NCBI RefSeq assembly: GCF_017315985.1 | Contig: NZ_JAFLVR010000001.1 | Coordinates: 124,001-188,000, forward strand | Direction of reading: 5' to 3' | Length of the DNA stretch: 64,000 bases | Origin: Candidatus Enterococcus murrayae | GTDB lineage: Bacteria; Bacillota; Bacilli; Lactobacillales; Enterococcaceae | Shown here: positions 17,912 through 26,150 of the stretch, piece by piece | How the letters are laid out: each line of letters begins with the position of its first letter | How positions within the stretch are numbered: position 1 is the stretch's first letter | Notes under the pieces: model-generated | The model's input: the letters and a program-made list of their open reading frames with translations, nothing else | Told to the model about the DNA's origin: nothing | Databases searched by the model: none | Made by a program: the position numbers and the translations under genes

Positions 17912-18976
17912 GTGAAAATAATAAGTGTTACCACCTCTAATAAACAAAAAGCATATCCTAACTATAAACACACCGTGGAAAACCCTCAATCCAGCTCATT
18001 CTTATTAGCAAACAACGTTTTATCTCAGGAAATAGTAAATCAAATTGAAGAAAGTGTTGGTACTTCAACATATCCAGTTTGGGGAATGAAAAATGGTAAT
18101 AAAAGGTTTATAACCGACTTTTTTGAATCTGATGAACCTTTTTACTTACTTTTCTACACATACGATCCAAACACTAAAACCAATAGATACGTTTCCATTG
18201 CAAGAGCTGTTGTAGCATTGACTGAAAAACCAGACATTTCTCGTTTGCTATGGAATGATTCTGACTTCCCGAATATATGGTTTTTAGACAAGCTTGTACA
18301 CATTGATGCTAAAGACGTTGATACTGAACAAATCAAAAGTATTGTAGAGAAAAACTATCGTTATGCAAACTACCTTACAGAAATACCTGATTCATTATTA
18401 AAATATCTAGATTCTGATGTCAGATTAGATAACAATACAGAAGTGAAACATGACTCTGTTGAATACTCCAAATTGAAACAAGTGAATCAAGTGCTTAAAC
18501 CAATAGCCAAATCTACGCCGCCTCATCCTGATTCTGATAAATCTACTATCTCAATTGATTATACAAAGCGTGCTGAGAATAACAAAAAAATTGGTGATAA
18601 GGGTGAGGACTTAGCATTTGATTTAATTAAGGATAAATTTACGGATATAACTAAATTGAGACCATACTGTAAAGAAAGAGGCGGAGATAGATTTGGTGTT
18701 GACTTTTTAGTTGAAACTAAAACTGGAAAACACCTTATTGAAGTAAAATCAACTACTTCAAAAGATAATCGACCTTTTCATATGTCTCAAAATGAATATT
18801 ACGTAATGGAAAGTTGCAAGAATAATTTAAATGGATACGAAAATTATCAATATCATATTCTGAGAATTTATGGAATTAGTCTTACTGAAAATTCAAACAT
18901 GACATATTGTTGGTTAAACAACTTTCCTGATGATTATGATTTTTCACCAACAAATTATATTGTTGGTGGTAAGTGA
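17912..18976 (+). CDS. DUF3883 PD-(D/E)XK nuclease-like protein, candidate restriction enzyme
   Basis: A 354-residue protein starting at GTG 17912 after AGGAGG. Residues ~230-345 show the DUF3883 pattern IGDKGEDLAFDLIKD, then RGGDRFGVDFLVET, then HLIEVKSTTSKD: a GVDF aspartate and an EVK pair, the PD-(D/E)XK catalytic layout. Residues 1-150 contain YVSIARAVVALTEKPDISRLL, then FPNIWFLDKL, reminiscent of EVE/PUA-like or McrB-N-type domains that read modified DNA. The gene is opposite to its neighbours, has its own terminator, and converges on a C5 DNA methyltransferase 125 bases away. A restriction-modification partnership or modification-dependent nuclease is a good hypothesis. Confidence 0.75.
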   Translation: MKIISVTTSNKQKAYPNYKHTVENPQSSSFLLANNVLSQEIVNQIEESVGTSTYPVWGMKNGNKRFITDFFESDEPFYLLFYTYDPNTKTNRYVSIARAVVALTEKPDISRLLWNDSDFPNIWFLDKLVHIDAKDVDTEQIKSIVEKNYRYANYLTEIPDSLLKYLDSDVRLDNNTEVKHDSVEYSKLKQVNQVLKPIAKSTPPHPDSDKSTISIDYTKRAENNKKIGDKGEDLAFDLIKDKFTDITKLRPYCKERGGDRFGVDFLVETKTGKHLIEVKSTTSKDNRPFHMSQNEYYVMESCKNNLNGYENYQYHILRIYGISLTENSNMTYCWLNNFPDDYDFSPTNYIVGGK

Positions 18977-18977
18977 C

Positions 18978-19004
18978 AGAGCTGTTTTTCAGCTCTTTTT
19001 TTTA
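18978..19004 (+). terminator. Intrinsic terminator of the DUF3883 gene
   Basis: AGAGCTG, loop TTTTT, CAGCTCT followed by eight T residues directly after the stop codon. It confirms that this gene is an independent rightward unit. Confidence 0.9.
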
Positions 19005-19100
19005 TATATTCCATTCCTAATAATATAAACTTCCAAACTATACCTTAGTGCTGATTCGTAAAATTCACAGCAGAGAGTATTTCTTCCCTCAAGAAATTTT

Positions 19101-20003
19101 TCAATGTTTCATGAATCTTAAAATGTGTACGATCACATCAACTGTCCAACCGTTTCCAATCGCTTCAAATCTTCTTGTTTTTGGTAATCCATAAGTATAA
19201 TTGTCAGGTAGAGTTTGAAGACGTTCTGCTTCAACAGGACTTATTTTTTTGTAAGTTGAAATATCATCCCTCGATATTAGAATATTTACTTTTGTTTCAG
19301 TTCGACTTTTCGGCACAGTTGGAGCTTTTCCATCTAGAAAATACAATCGATCTTGTTGTGAGTAGTGTCCTTTATATGACAAGTCATACTTAATGTAGTT
19401 ATCTGTAATTACCGCTGTATCAAAGATTCGGATATCCTTTTTGATAAGATTTTCATCATATTCGTAAATATCCTTTATCAATAATCCTTTATCTATTGGT
19501 TGCGTTATATTGGGAATATTTGTCCAATAAAGTCGTTTCCTTTTTTGAGCTGAAACAGTGCTACTATCAATCAGGATTGGAGATACTCCTAAATGTTTTG
19601 TGATAGCATCAATGATATTTTTAGAAATTCGATGATTATTCTCAAATAGAAAATACGTTGGTTTCAAAGCAGTAACTGTATTATAGAATTGTTTAAACAG
19701 ATCCCAACCTTCACCTATTGGTTCTGTTTCCTTTTTTTGTTTTGCTCTATAATTCTTAGCTATGGTCCAATAGGTACATGGACTACCGGCCATAATCAAA
19801 TCAATCTTTGGCAACTTCCACTCACGCCAATTCTTCACATCTCCGAGCTGAATTGTAAACGGATAATTTTTTTGAGTTATGCTAATGGCATGTTTGTCTA
19901 TTTCGCTAGCATAGTAATTTTCAACTTCAATTCCTGCTCGTTCTAGTGCAACTTGACCACAACTTATTCCATCAAAAAGTGATAACACATTTATTTTCTG
20001 CAA
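19101..20003 (-). CDS. DNA (cytosine-5) methyltransferase
   Basis: A 300-residue C5 methyltransferase. Motif I is VLSLFDGISCGQVAL, motif IV AGSPCTYWTI with the catalytic Cys (PCT replaces the usual PCQ), motif VI FLFENNHRI (ENN in place of ENV), motif VIII VSAQKRKRLYWTN, and motif X FEAIGNGWTVDVI. The target domain between VIII and IX is short. The only upstream start is TTG 20003, three codons after a stop; no ribosome binding site is near, so expression may be low or start elsewhere (GTG five codons on). It probably protects phage DNA from host enzymes or pairs with the convergent DUF3883 protein. Confidence 0.92.
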   Translation of the reverse strand: MQKINVLSLFDGISCGQVALERAGIEVENYYASEIDKHAISITQKNYPFTIQLGDVKNWREWKLPKIDLIMAGSPCTYWTIAKNYRAKQKKETEPIGEGWDLFKQFYNTVTALKPTYFLFENNHRISKNIIDAITKHLGVSPILIDSSTVSAQKRKRLYWTNIPNITQPIDKGLLIKDIYEYDENLIKKDIRIFDTAVITDNYIKYDLSYKGHYSQQDRLYFLDGKAPTVPKSRTETKVNILISRDDISTYKKISPVEAERLQTLPDNYTYGLPKTRRFEAIGNGWTVDVIVHILRFMKH

Positions 20004-20070
20004 GTCTAATTACAAAAGAGTAAAAAGCTTTTTTCTGCTGCAGCAAACCTCTACTCCTTCCATAATTTAA

Positions 20071-21771
20071 TTAACCAAGAAAATCTTTAATTCTCTTTTT
20101 TGCCACCTTCACATACCATTCTCTGTCTAGCCAATCAGGCACAGCTTTATTGGTTACATCCGAATTATCTATCTTACAAGATTCTGGTGTGTACCCAATT
20201 TTTTGCGGTGTACCGTTTTTTACTTTCATTAATTGTTTACCGTTTTTACTTGCGAAAAGTCGGAAAACTCTTTCTGATTGTCTTCTTTTTCCATAAATGG
20301 CATATTCGAACTTTCCGCTAATTTTTGTGACCTTTTGAAATTTGATTAGTTCATTACATTGATTGATTGTTTTCTTTACTCGTGTTCCATCAACAAAATA
20401 TTTAATCACTGCTTCGTTGACGATTGGTAAATCATAATCAAGAGGGCTTAGTTTTTTTACATAAGCACCTTTTGACTTATGCTTTCCATCGTAATCAATG
20501 ACAATGTAGTTATTTACGTCCTTTTGATAGATTTTTTTATAGAAGTCAAAACTCATATGAAGTTTGGTTCTTTCTTCCCATTCAAAAACAATGTCATCAA
20601 ACAATTGAAAATCATTTTTCTTTATTCGAACTAAGATCCCATCAGTATTGGATTGAATTAGTTTCATACTTGGAATGTGTTCCAATTTCTCAATCAAATC
20701 TAATAGAAGCAACTGACCAAAAATACATACTAACAACCGATTTCTTGGGTCATACATAGCGTTGTATTTATCGCCCTCTGAACCATAGGTGATATTACAA
20801 ATTCGTTTATATGGTTCACGTTCCTTTTTCTTTCCAGCAGCTTTCAATTCCAAACTAGTTGAAAGAATATTTTCAAATTTCTCAGGTTGAGAAACCGCTC
20901 GTGACAGCAAATCATATACAATCATTAATGTTGGATACAGTTGATCCACATCAGCCATGATCATATATTCATCCGGTCCACATTCAAACTGATATTTTGG
21001 AATAGCACCATGAATACCACCGCCACCAAACTTATGCGGTACTCCAGAAATTGTGGTTGATAGTTCTTTATTCTCTTCACTGTAGTTTTTAAAAAAATCC
21101 ACCACTTGAGTATATTTACTAATTTTCATTGTTGAAGGAAAAGAAATATCATTTTGTTCGGTAATCTCTTTTGGTAACTTAGTTGCGGCTAAAATAGTCG
21201 CTGACAATTGAGCCTGAGTTTTTGATATATTTCTAAGTGGTAGTTTAAACTCATTGACTAGTGCCATTTGAGCCTGAAACTCTCCGAGCTGATGAGAAAA
21301 AACTTGCATTGTTTCTTGAACGTCGTGACGACAATAAAAAATGACTTCTTGTAATTCCTGCTCCGTTAATTTCCGATCAATATCAAACGATACTGTCGTT
21401 TCTCTTATATCATGACCCATAAAGGCTTCTAATTGTTTTAATGAATAAGCTCTATTCACCATCACATCATAATTGAATAATTGAATCTTATTAAAAGTTC
21501 TGGAAAACTCCCATCCCTTTTTTCTTTGTTCAATTATGAAATCATTGACTACTTTTGGATCAAATCCACAAACCAAAGATTTTAAAATATATCTGTCGTA
21601 GCCATTAGAATTAAATCCAATCCAGATATCATTTTTATGTTGATTGTAAAACTCATTGTGTGCTTCGCGGTCATTGATAAAGATATGTTCCTGCTGCGAA
21701 TCAGTGTCCATGATCACCACTAGCCAATCGTGCTTAAACACTTCATAATCATAAAAGAGAATGACACTCAA
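20071..21771 (-). CDS. Family B DNA polymerase
   Basis: A 566-residue polymerase with GTG start 21771 five bases after AAAGGAG. The exonuclease domain has Exo I LFYDYEVF near residue 6, Exo II WIGFNSNGYDRY near 52 and Exo III FYCRHDVQE near 146. The polymerase domain has motif A MADVDQLYPTLM near 272, motif B KRICNITYGSEGD near 325 and motif C SNTDGILV near 398. In motif C the usual DTDS reads NTDG, so the first Asp is replaced. Length is near the short end of the family. It replicates the phage genome together with the SF3 primase-helicase. Confidence 0.9.
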   Translation of the reverse strand: MSVILFYDYEVFKHDWLVVIMDTDSQQEHIFINDREAHNEFYNQHKNDIWIGFNSNGYDRYILKSLVCGFDPKVVNDFIIEQRKKGWEFSRTFNKIQLFNYDVMVNRAYSLKQLEAFMGHDIRETTVSFDIDRKLTEQELQEVIFYCRHDVQETMQVFSHQLGEFQAQMALVNEFKLPLRNISKTQAQLSATILAATKLPKEITEQNDISFPSTMKISKYTQVVDFFKNYSEENKELSTTISGVPHKFGGGGIHGAIPKYQFECGPDEYMIMADVDQLYPTLMIVYDLLSRAVSQPEKFENILSTSLELKAAGKKKEREPYKRICNITYGSEGDKYNAMYDPRNRLLVCIFGQLLLLDLIEKLEHIPSMKLIQSNTDGILVRIKKNDFQLFDDIVFEWEERTKLHMSFDFYKKIYQKDVNNYIVIDYDGKHKSKGAYVKKLSPLDYDLPIVNEAVIKYFVDGTRVKKTINQCNELIKFQKVTKISGKFEYAIYGKRRQSERVFRLFASKNGKQLMKVKNGTPQKIGYTPESCKIDNSDVTNKAVPDWLDREWYVKVAKKRIKDFLG

Positions 21772-21817
21772 CTCCTTTCATGAGATAATGATTAAAAATT
21801 GTAAAAGGTGGTATTTT

Positions 21818-22231
21818 ATGAATAATTTTTCAGGTGAGAACTCAATTTCTAATGACCGTGTCAACAAGCTCAATATGGAAGAATCGATAAAGAATATTAT
21901 TTTGAGCATGATGGACAATTCAATTAAGTATTCGGTTAAATACAAGACCACTTCTAATAATAAAAAAGTTTCTAATGTTATAAACTTTGAAATCCCTATT
22001 CCAGAAGTACACAAGGTCAATCATGGAAGTATCTCAGCTTATCAAATTAAGTTGATTCCCTCAGAGGTAACCAAAGAATACTTATTGAATTATCCTATTA
22101 ACGAAAACACTGAATCTCAGATTGACTTTGTTTATAAAAAGTTACCGGTGAAAAATGTTCCAATGGGAGACACTGTTCAGGTTGATTTCACTAACGATGA
22201 GACAAACATTATAATGTCATTTGAGTTTTAA
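21818..22231 (+). CDS. Hypothetical orphan protein on opposite strand, 137 aa
   Basis: Starts at ATG 21818 after AAAGGTGG; an in-frame extension to 21761 overlaps the polymerase start and is unlikely. The protein is mixed charged with a beta-rich second half (GSISAYQIKLIPSE, then VDFTNDETNIIMSFEF). I do not recognise it. It reads against its neighbours, leaves only 46 bases for two divergent starts, and ends in its own terminator. Phages often carry such separate cargo genes (morons), including anti-defence or exclusion proteins; that role is only a guess here. Confidence 0.65.
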   Translation: MNNFSGENSISNDRVNKLNMEESIKNIILSMMDNSIKYSVKYKTTSNNKKVSNVINFEIPIPEVHKVNHGSISAYQIKLIPSEVTKEYLLNYPINENTESQIDFVYKKLPVKNVPMGDTVQVDFTNDETNIIMSFEF

Positions 22232-22237
22232 TAAGTA

Positions 22238-22267
22238 AGGGGCGCTTTGATACGCCCCTATTTTTTT
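22238..22267 (+). terminator. Intrinsic terminator after the orphan gene
   Basis: GGGGCG, loop CTTTGATA, CGCCCC, then TATTTTTTT. The T run overlaps the stop codon of the DUF669 gene on the other strand. Confidence 0.85.
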
Positions 22268-22757
22268 AGTCTTCACTAAGGATTTCTAGGATTTCATAGG
22301 TGTCATAGCCTTTTTTGGTAACGCCTTTTTCTAGAATATACTCCCATTCATCCTCAATGATTTCTTCCGCAATATCTAGAACCAAATCAGCGTAATCTTT
22401 AAATCCATCGAACTTAACTTCATCTTCGTCTGCATCCCAAAGAGCACGTAACAATTCATTATTCTTATGCACTTGGAAGCCAAAGGCTTTTTCGTTTTCT
22501 GGTTGCATTACGCCATTGTAAAAAATCAAGTTACCTTTGAATTCACCATCAAGTATTTCAAACTGAGCCTTCAACATTGGATCGCCCTTTTTAGACTGAC
22601 CTAGTTCCATGTTTTTTACTTTGACTTCATATTTGCCTATTGGAATATCAGGGAAATCTCCACCGCCGTTTTCTTCTGCTGCTTTAACATCATTCTTGAG
22701 TGCGTCAAGGTCTACTTTTTTATCGAATTTGCTCCAATCAAATGTTTGTTCTGTCAT
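22266..22757 (-). CDS. DUF669 protein, probable ssDNA-binding/recombination protein
   Basis: A 163-residue acidic protein. The N-terminus FDWSKFDKKVDLDALKND and the core YEVKVKNMELGQSKKGDPML, FEILDGEFKGNLIFYNGVMQ are typical of DUF669, an OB-fold phage family encoded beside Sak4-type ATPases. It probably coats single-stranded DNA and assists annealing. Its ATG overlaps the stop of the upstream small gene (TAATG). Confidence 0.8.
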   Translation of the reverse strand: MTEQTFDWSKFDKKVDLDALKNDVKAAEENGGGDFPDIPIGKYEVKVKNMELGQSKKGDPMLKAQFEILDGEFKGNLIFYNGVMQPENEKAFGFQVHKNNELLRALWDADEDEVKFDGFKDYADLVLDIAEEIIEDEWEYILEKGVTKKGYDTYEILEILSED

Positions 22758-22936
22758 TATGCATTTTCCTCCGTAATTTCATTATTTTTTATTTGTCCGA
22801 TTTGAAAATACTCAGTGCTCACATCTTTCTCTAAAGTGTATTTTGCAATTTCAATTAATAGCTCTCGCTTAGAATCCGCTATGGCTTTGATGGATTGCAA
22901 CCCACTGTCATTTTCACTATCAATGAATAGCCACAT
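22757..22936 (-). CDS. Small phage protein, 59 aa
   Basis: A short gene from ATG 22936 that ends in TAATG with the DUF669 start. The product starts MWLFIDSENDSGLQSIKAIA and continues with a charged helix. Such MWL(F)I starts are common in small replication-block proteins that sit beside SSB-like genes. Function unknown. Tight coupling on both sides and a codon pattern like its neighbours argue that it is real. Confidence 0.6.
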   Translation of the reverse strand: MWLFIDSENDSGLQSIKAIADSKRELLIEIAKYTLEKDVSTEYFQIGQIKNNEITEENA

Positions 22937-22938
22937 TA

Positions 22939-23058
22939 TTAATCTTCCCCTTTATCATCCTTGTCTTCTGAATAAGGATAACTGCAAGTATCACAGTGAA
23001 AGCCGTGTTCGTTTGCAACTTCTTCCTCAAGATTCCCACCGCAAATTGGACAGGTCAT
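22939..23058 (-). CDS. Small zinc-ribbon protein, 39 aa
   Basis: A very short gene. The product has two CxxC pairs, MTCPICGG at the start and HCDTC about fifteen residues later, followed by an acidic tail. This is a minimal zinc ribbon. Its start overlaps the stop of the upstream gene (ATGA), which supports translation. Zinc ribbons of this size occur in phage replication blocks, perhaps as RNA polymerase or primase accessory factors; no specific role can be given. Confidence 0.65.
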   Translation of the reverse strand: MTCPICGGNLEEEVANEHGFHCDTCSYPYSEDKDDKGED

Positions 23059-23339
23059 TCCTTGTCACCATCTTCTTCTGTTTCTTGTTTCTCATCTTCC
23101 CATTCCTCAGAATCTTCTTGCTGATCTTTACTCAATTCTGATTCCATAATTCCTGCTGGTGTGTTGTACTTAACGTCCAACTTGACTAAGTAATACTCGC
23201 CAGCTTTATTTGATTTCAAAGCGATTGAATGACCAATCAATTCATCTGGAAACTCTTCTTTTGCTTCCTCTACAATTTTGTTGGCTTCCTCTTCTGTGTT
23301 AGCAAACCATTCTTCTTTTGTGTTTAATTGTCTACGCAT
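23055..23339 (-). CDS. Hypothetical acidic phage protein, 94 aa
   Basis: Starts at ATG 23339 after GGAGG; a TTG nine codons earlier is less likely. The N-terminal half could form a small alpha/beta fold (KEEWFANTEEEANKIVEE, then GHSIALKSNKAGEYYLVKLD), and the last ~25 residues are almost all acidic. Not recognised. It is coupled to the zinc-ribbon gene downstream. Acidic tails are common in proteins that contact SSB-like or DNA-mimic partners, but that is speculation. Confidence 0.65.
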   Translation of the reverse strand: MRRQLNTKEEWFANTEEEANKIVEEAKEEFPDELIGHSIALKSNKAGEYYLVKLDVKYNTPAGIMESELSKDQQEDSEEWEDEKQETEEDGDKE

Positions 23340-23478
23340 TTTTTTTCCTCCAATATTTGTCCTCAAATGTTTTTAACAGTGATCTTGCTTCTTTTTCATT
23401 TCCATATACAGACGCTTGGAATTTAACATTTCCATTTACATCAAGAACTTGAACATTCCAATTACGTAATTCTTCCAT
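23332..23478 (-). CDS. Small hypothetical protein, 48 aa
   Basis: Starts at ATG 23478 with GGAGGATTCACA directly upstream and ends eight bases inside the next gene. The product (MEELRNWNVQVLDVNGNVKF, then SVYGNEKEARSLLKTF) looks like a compact beta-alpha unit. Not recognised. The ribosome binding site and the overlap support a real gene. Confidence 0.55.
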   Translation of the reverse strand: MEELRNWNVQVLDVNGNVKFQASVYGNEKEARSLLKTFEDKYWRKKNA

Positions 23479-23523
23479 TGTGAATCCTCCTAGAATGATG
23501 TTGCGTTTTTCAAGATGACTTAG

Positions 23524-25422
23524 CTATTTTGAATCTCTACGGCGACGACGGCGTGATGATTTTTCTTCTTTAGATTCTTCTTCTTTTGGTTCTTCCTTTT
23601 TACGCTCACGACGTTTCCGTTTTGGTAGTTCTTCTTTTTCTTCTTGCTCTTCGTTATCTGGTTCAGATTCTCCAGGAGGAGTTTCATCGTCGGTCACCTC
23701 AACATCTGCTTTCTTACGACGTTTCCGACGCTCTTTTTTCTCTTTCACTGGTTCATCAACTTTTTCTTCCGTCGTATCCTTACTTACTTCTTCTGCTACT
23801 TCATCAGTATCGGATTCTTTTTTCTTTCGACCACGTTTAGTAGTCTTGTTATCTCCAATAACGTCTTTAGTCGTTTCTTGTGATGTAGTTTTGCTTTTTA
23901 CTGTTTTCCCTTTCTGAGCGTCAATAAGTGCTTCCAGAAATGCTTCTTTTTCAAGAGGTACTTCGTTTATTAGAAATTCATAGCGACCTCCACCAAAAAC
24001 ATTTGATTCCTTTTTCAATTGCAACATATGATTATCTTCTTCGTCGACGTAAGCACGCAATGTTAAGTCAACAGTTCCAGTTGTAAAGTTCGCCGTTTTA
24101 TCATCAATGTTTGGCATAAAAGTAGTTCTAACAGCTCCACCTCTAAGTGTGACTTCTTTCTTCAATTCTTTAGAGATGTAAATGATTTGAAGTCCGATTG
24201 CTTTTAGTCGTTTAATAGCTTTTTGGAACTCTTTTGTGACCATTGACCAACCTTTCCCAAATGATCCATCAGACTCATGTTCCCAATTATATTTATCCAT
24301 GATGTAGTTGCGGCAGTGATCACGAATGTCTTCATACAAATCTAGTGCAACAGCTTCATAATCCTGTGAATCAGCTTCTAATTCTTCAACAACTTCTAAG
24401 AATGTTTCCCATGCAAATTTACGCTTTGTGATGCGCCCTGTTTTAGTAACTTCATCATTGATGTACATTACTGGACTAGTAGTGTTATCAGTATTTCCAT
24501 CTGTATTTAAGAAAAGCAAATTATCAAACTGATCAATGAAAGTTGATTTTCCAACGTAACTATCTGCATAAATCCATAAATCAGGTCTAGTATCAACTTT
24601 CTTTTCTCGTCGTTCATTCTTTGGTAAAATCATCTCTATCTCTCCATTCTCATCTTGAATTGCATCTAAATATTCTGGTGCTTTTAAAACGGTCCACTTA
24701 CCTTTTTTCTTTGCATCAATTGCTGCACAACTAAAACAATTTCCTGATACGTTTCTTGGATAGTCTTTCGCATGTTCAATTTTCTTAATTGCTACCAGAA
24801 AATCATTTACTTTTTTTGGATCATATTCTATTGGTACGAACGTGATTTTCGCTGATCTCAATTTTTCAACTAATCGCTTTCTAAATTGAAAGAGGTCTTC
24901 CTTTTTTCCCTGTCTAACATTTGTCTTTTCAACAAATAAATAGGCTAACTGTTCTATTTTGAAACCATGCTTTTCTAGATAGTGCTTGTAAACATGTAAC
25001 TGTTCAGACTCCATATATCTATCAATTGAATTACTGTACTTGAAATCTACTACTAAGCATTGTCCGTCCGGCATCTTCACTATCAAATCAACGAAACCTC
25101 TATAACTTGGTTCATTGATTTCATATTCATTAATCACGTCGTAATCAGCGAACTGAGTTAACCATTCTTTTACCTTCGGTAACATCGCTTCTAACTTAAT
25201 TGCTTCGTTGATTTGATCATCTGTGATCACAGGATAAGAGTTGAAATAATCACTCAACATTTCTTCTTTATTCGTCTCAATCCCTTTATGAAGTGCATGA
25301 CCAAGAATTAGCGGACTGCTTGCGCTATAGTTTGGTAACTCCGTCAATTTATCCAAATACCGTAATTTGAAGTGGTACGGACAATCTTGGAAAAGCGACA
25401 CTCGTGAATAGCTATACTGCAT
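23524..25422 (-). CDS. RecB/Cas4-like nuclease fused to Sak4-like ATPase
   Basis: About 632 residues in three parts. Residues 1-250 are a PD-(D/E)XK nuclease: SYSRVSLFQDCPYHFKLRYL at the start, LGHALHKGIE with the His, YRGFVDLIV with the Asp and CLVVDFKYSN with D-x-K; Cys residues near 15 and 240-245 could hold a metal or Fe-S site. Residues ~275-510 are a RecA-like domain with Walker A YADSYVGKSTFID and Walker B EAVALDLYED, as in Sak4/AAA_24 recombinases. The last ~100 residues are Lys/Glu/Arg-rich low complexity. ATG 25422 overlaps the previous stop. It likely processes ends and loads or drives single-strand annealing with DUF669. Confidence 0.85.
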   Translation of the reverse strand: MQYSYSRVSLFQDCPYHFKLRYLDKLTELPNYSASSPLILGHALHKGIETNKEEMLSDYFNSYPVITDDQINEAIKLEAMLPKVKEWLTQFADYDVINEYEINEPSYRGFVDLIVKMPDGQCLVVDFKYSNSIDRYMESEQLHVYKHYLEKHGFKIEQLAYLFVEKTNVRQGKKEDLFQFRKRLVEKLRSAKITFVPIEYDPKKVNDFLVAIKKIEHAKDYPRNVSGNCFSCAAIDAKKKGKWTVLKAPEYLDAIQDENGEIEMILPKNERREKKVDTRPDLWIYADSYVGKSTFIDQFDNLLFLNTDGNTDNTTSPVMYINDEVTKTGRITKRKFAWETFLEVVEELEADSQDYEAVALDLYEDIRDHCRNYIMDKYNWEHESDGSFGKGWSMVTKEFQKAIKRLKAIGLQIIYISKELKKEVTLRGGAVRTTFMPNIDDKTANFTTGTVDLTLRAYVDEEDNHMLQLKKESNVFGGGRYEFLINEVPLEKEAFLEALIDAQKGKTVKSKTTSQETTKDVIGDNKTTKRGRKKKESDTDEVAEEVSKDTTEEKVDEPVKEKKERRKRRKKADVEVTDDETPPGESEPDNEEQEEKEELPKRKRRERKKEEPKEEESKEEKSSRRRRRRDSK

Positions 25423-25636
25423 CAATATCACGTCCTAGCTCAATCACTGGTTTATCCTCGGTTCGGATGTAATAGTTTTTCTCCTGTAAATCATCGAAGC
25501 TAAAGAAACTTTTTGAAGCATTGAATAACTCACCTTCCTCAGCTTCATAAAAGATTTGTTCCCCCTTACCGTCTTCTATAAGTTGAGCTATCTCAATAAC
25601 TCCTATTGGTAAATACAACGTCTTATTTTTCTTCAC
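25412..25636 (-). CDS. Hypothetical phage protein, 74 aa
   Basis: A small acidic protein (LPIGVIEIAQLIEDGKGEQI, then EEGELFNASKSFFSF) between the VRR-NUC gene and the nuclease-ATPase fusion, overlapping both by a few bases. Not recognised. Coupled translation and neighbour-like codon use support it as real. Confidence 0.6.
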   Translation of the reverse strand: MKKNKTLYLPIGVIEIAQLIEDGKGEQIFYEAEEGELFNASKSFFSFDDLQEKNYYIRTEDKPVIELGRDIDAV

Positions 25637-25920
25637 CTAAACCACCTCTCTTTCCATTCTTCATAATCTTGTGGTCGCAATACATATGCTTCACCACCGT
25701 TTTCTTGAATCTTCCTTATGTTATAGAGTTGCAACTTACTTGGTGTTCCTGTTTCATTCTTCAACTCAATTCCATGAAATGTTCCATCAATACAGGCTAA
25801 AATATCGGGAATACCTTCTTTTGTGAACTTACTTCCAGCCCAATACTTCACATACCAAACATCATGTTGCTTCAAATAGTTGATTACTTTATTTTGAAAT
25901 GCTGATTCTCTCATTTGCAT
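25633..25920 (-). CDS. VRR-NUC domain endonuclease
   Basis: A 95-residue stand-alone VRR-NUC nuclease, a PD-(D/E)XK family often found next to phage SNF2 helicases. The motif runs WAGSKFTKEGIPDILACIDG, then FHGIELKNETGTPSKLQ: PD with the catalytic Asp, then E-x-K in IELK. Homologues cut flaps or branched structures, so a role in resolving replication or recombination intermediates is likely. Start is ATG 25920, or an ATG two codons later. Confidence 0.9.
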   Translation of the reverse strand: MQMRESAFQNKVINYLKQHDVWYVKYWAGSKFTKEGIPDILACIDGTFHGIELKNETGTPSKLQLYNIRKIQENGGEAYVLRPQDYEEWKERWFR

Positions 25921-26150
25921 TTCACCAAATTGTCGAAACTGATAACAGTTCTTTCAAGGTTGGCATATTCGACCATCGCACTACAGTTATACATTTTGAG
26001 AATCCTTACTTTATCTGATCCAAAAGCAATAGCGAAATCATCATTTTGTAGATTCGTATCAATCTTTCGCCTTGAGTTAAAATGATTTCCAGTTGTAAAT
26101 AACCCTCTTGTTTTGGATACTTGATGATGCTTTCTCACTGGTGCACTCAT
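25911..26150 (-). CDS. Hypothetical phage protein, 79 aa
   Basis: A basic N-terminus (PVRKHHQVSKTRGLF) followed by a beta-rich part (FAIAFGSDKVRILKMYN). Not recognised. Overlaps the helicase stop upstream and the VRR-NUC start downstream, so it is embedded in a coupled string of genes. Confidence 0.6.
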   Translation of the reverse strand: MSAPVRKHHQVSKTRGLFTTGNHFNSRRKIDTNLQNDDFAIAFGSDKVRILKMYNCSAMVEYANLERTVISFDNLVKCK

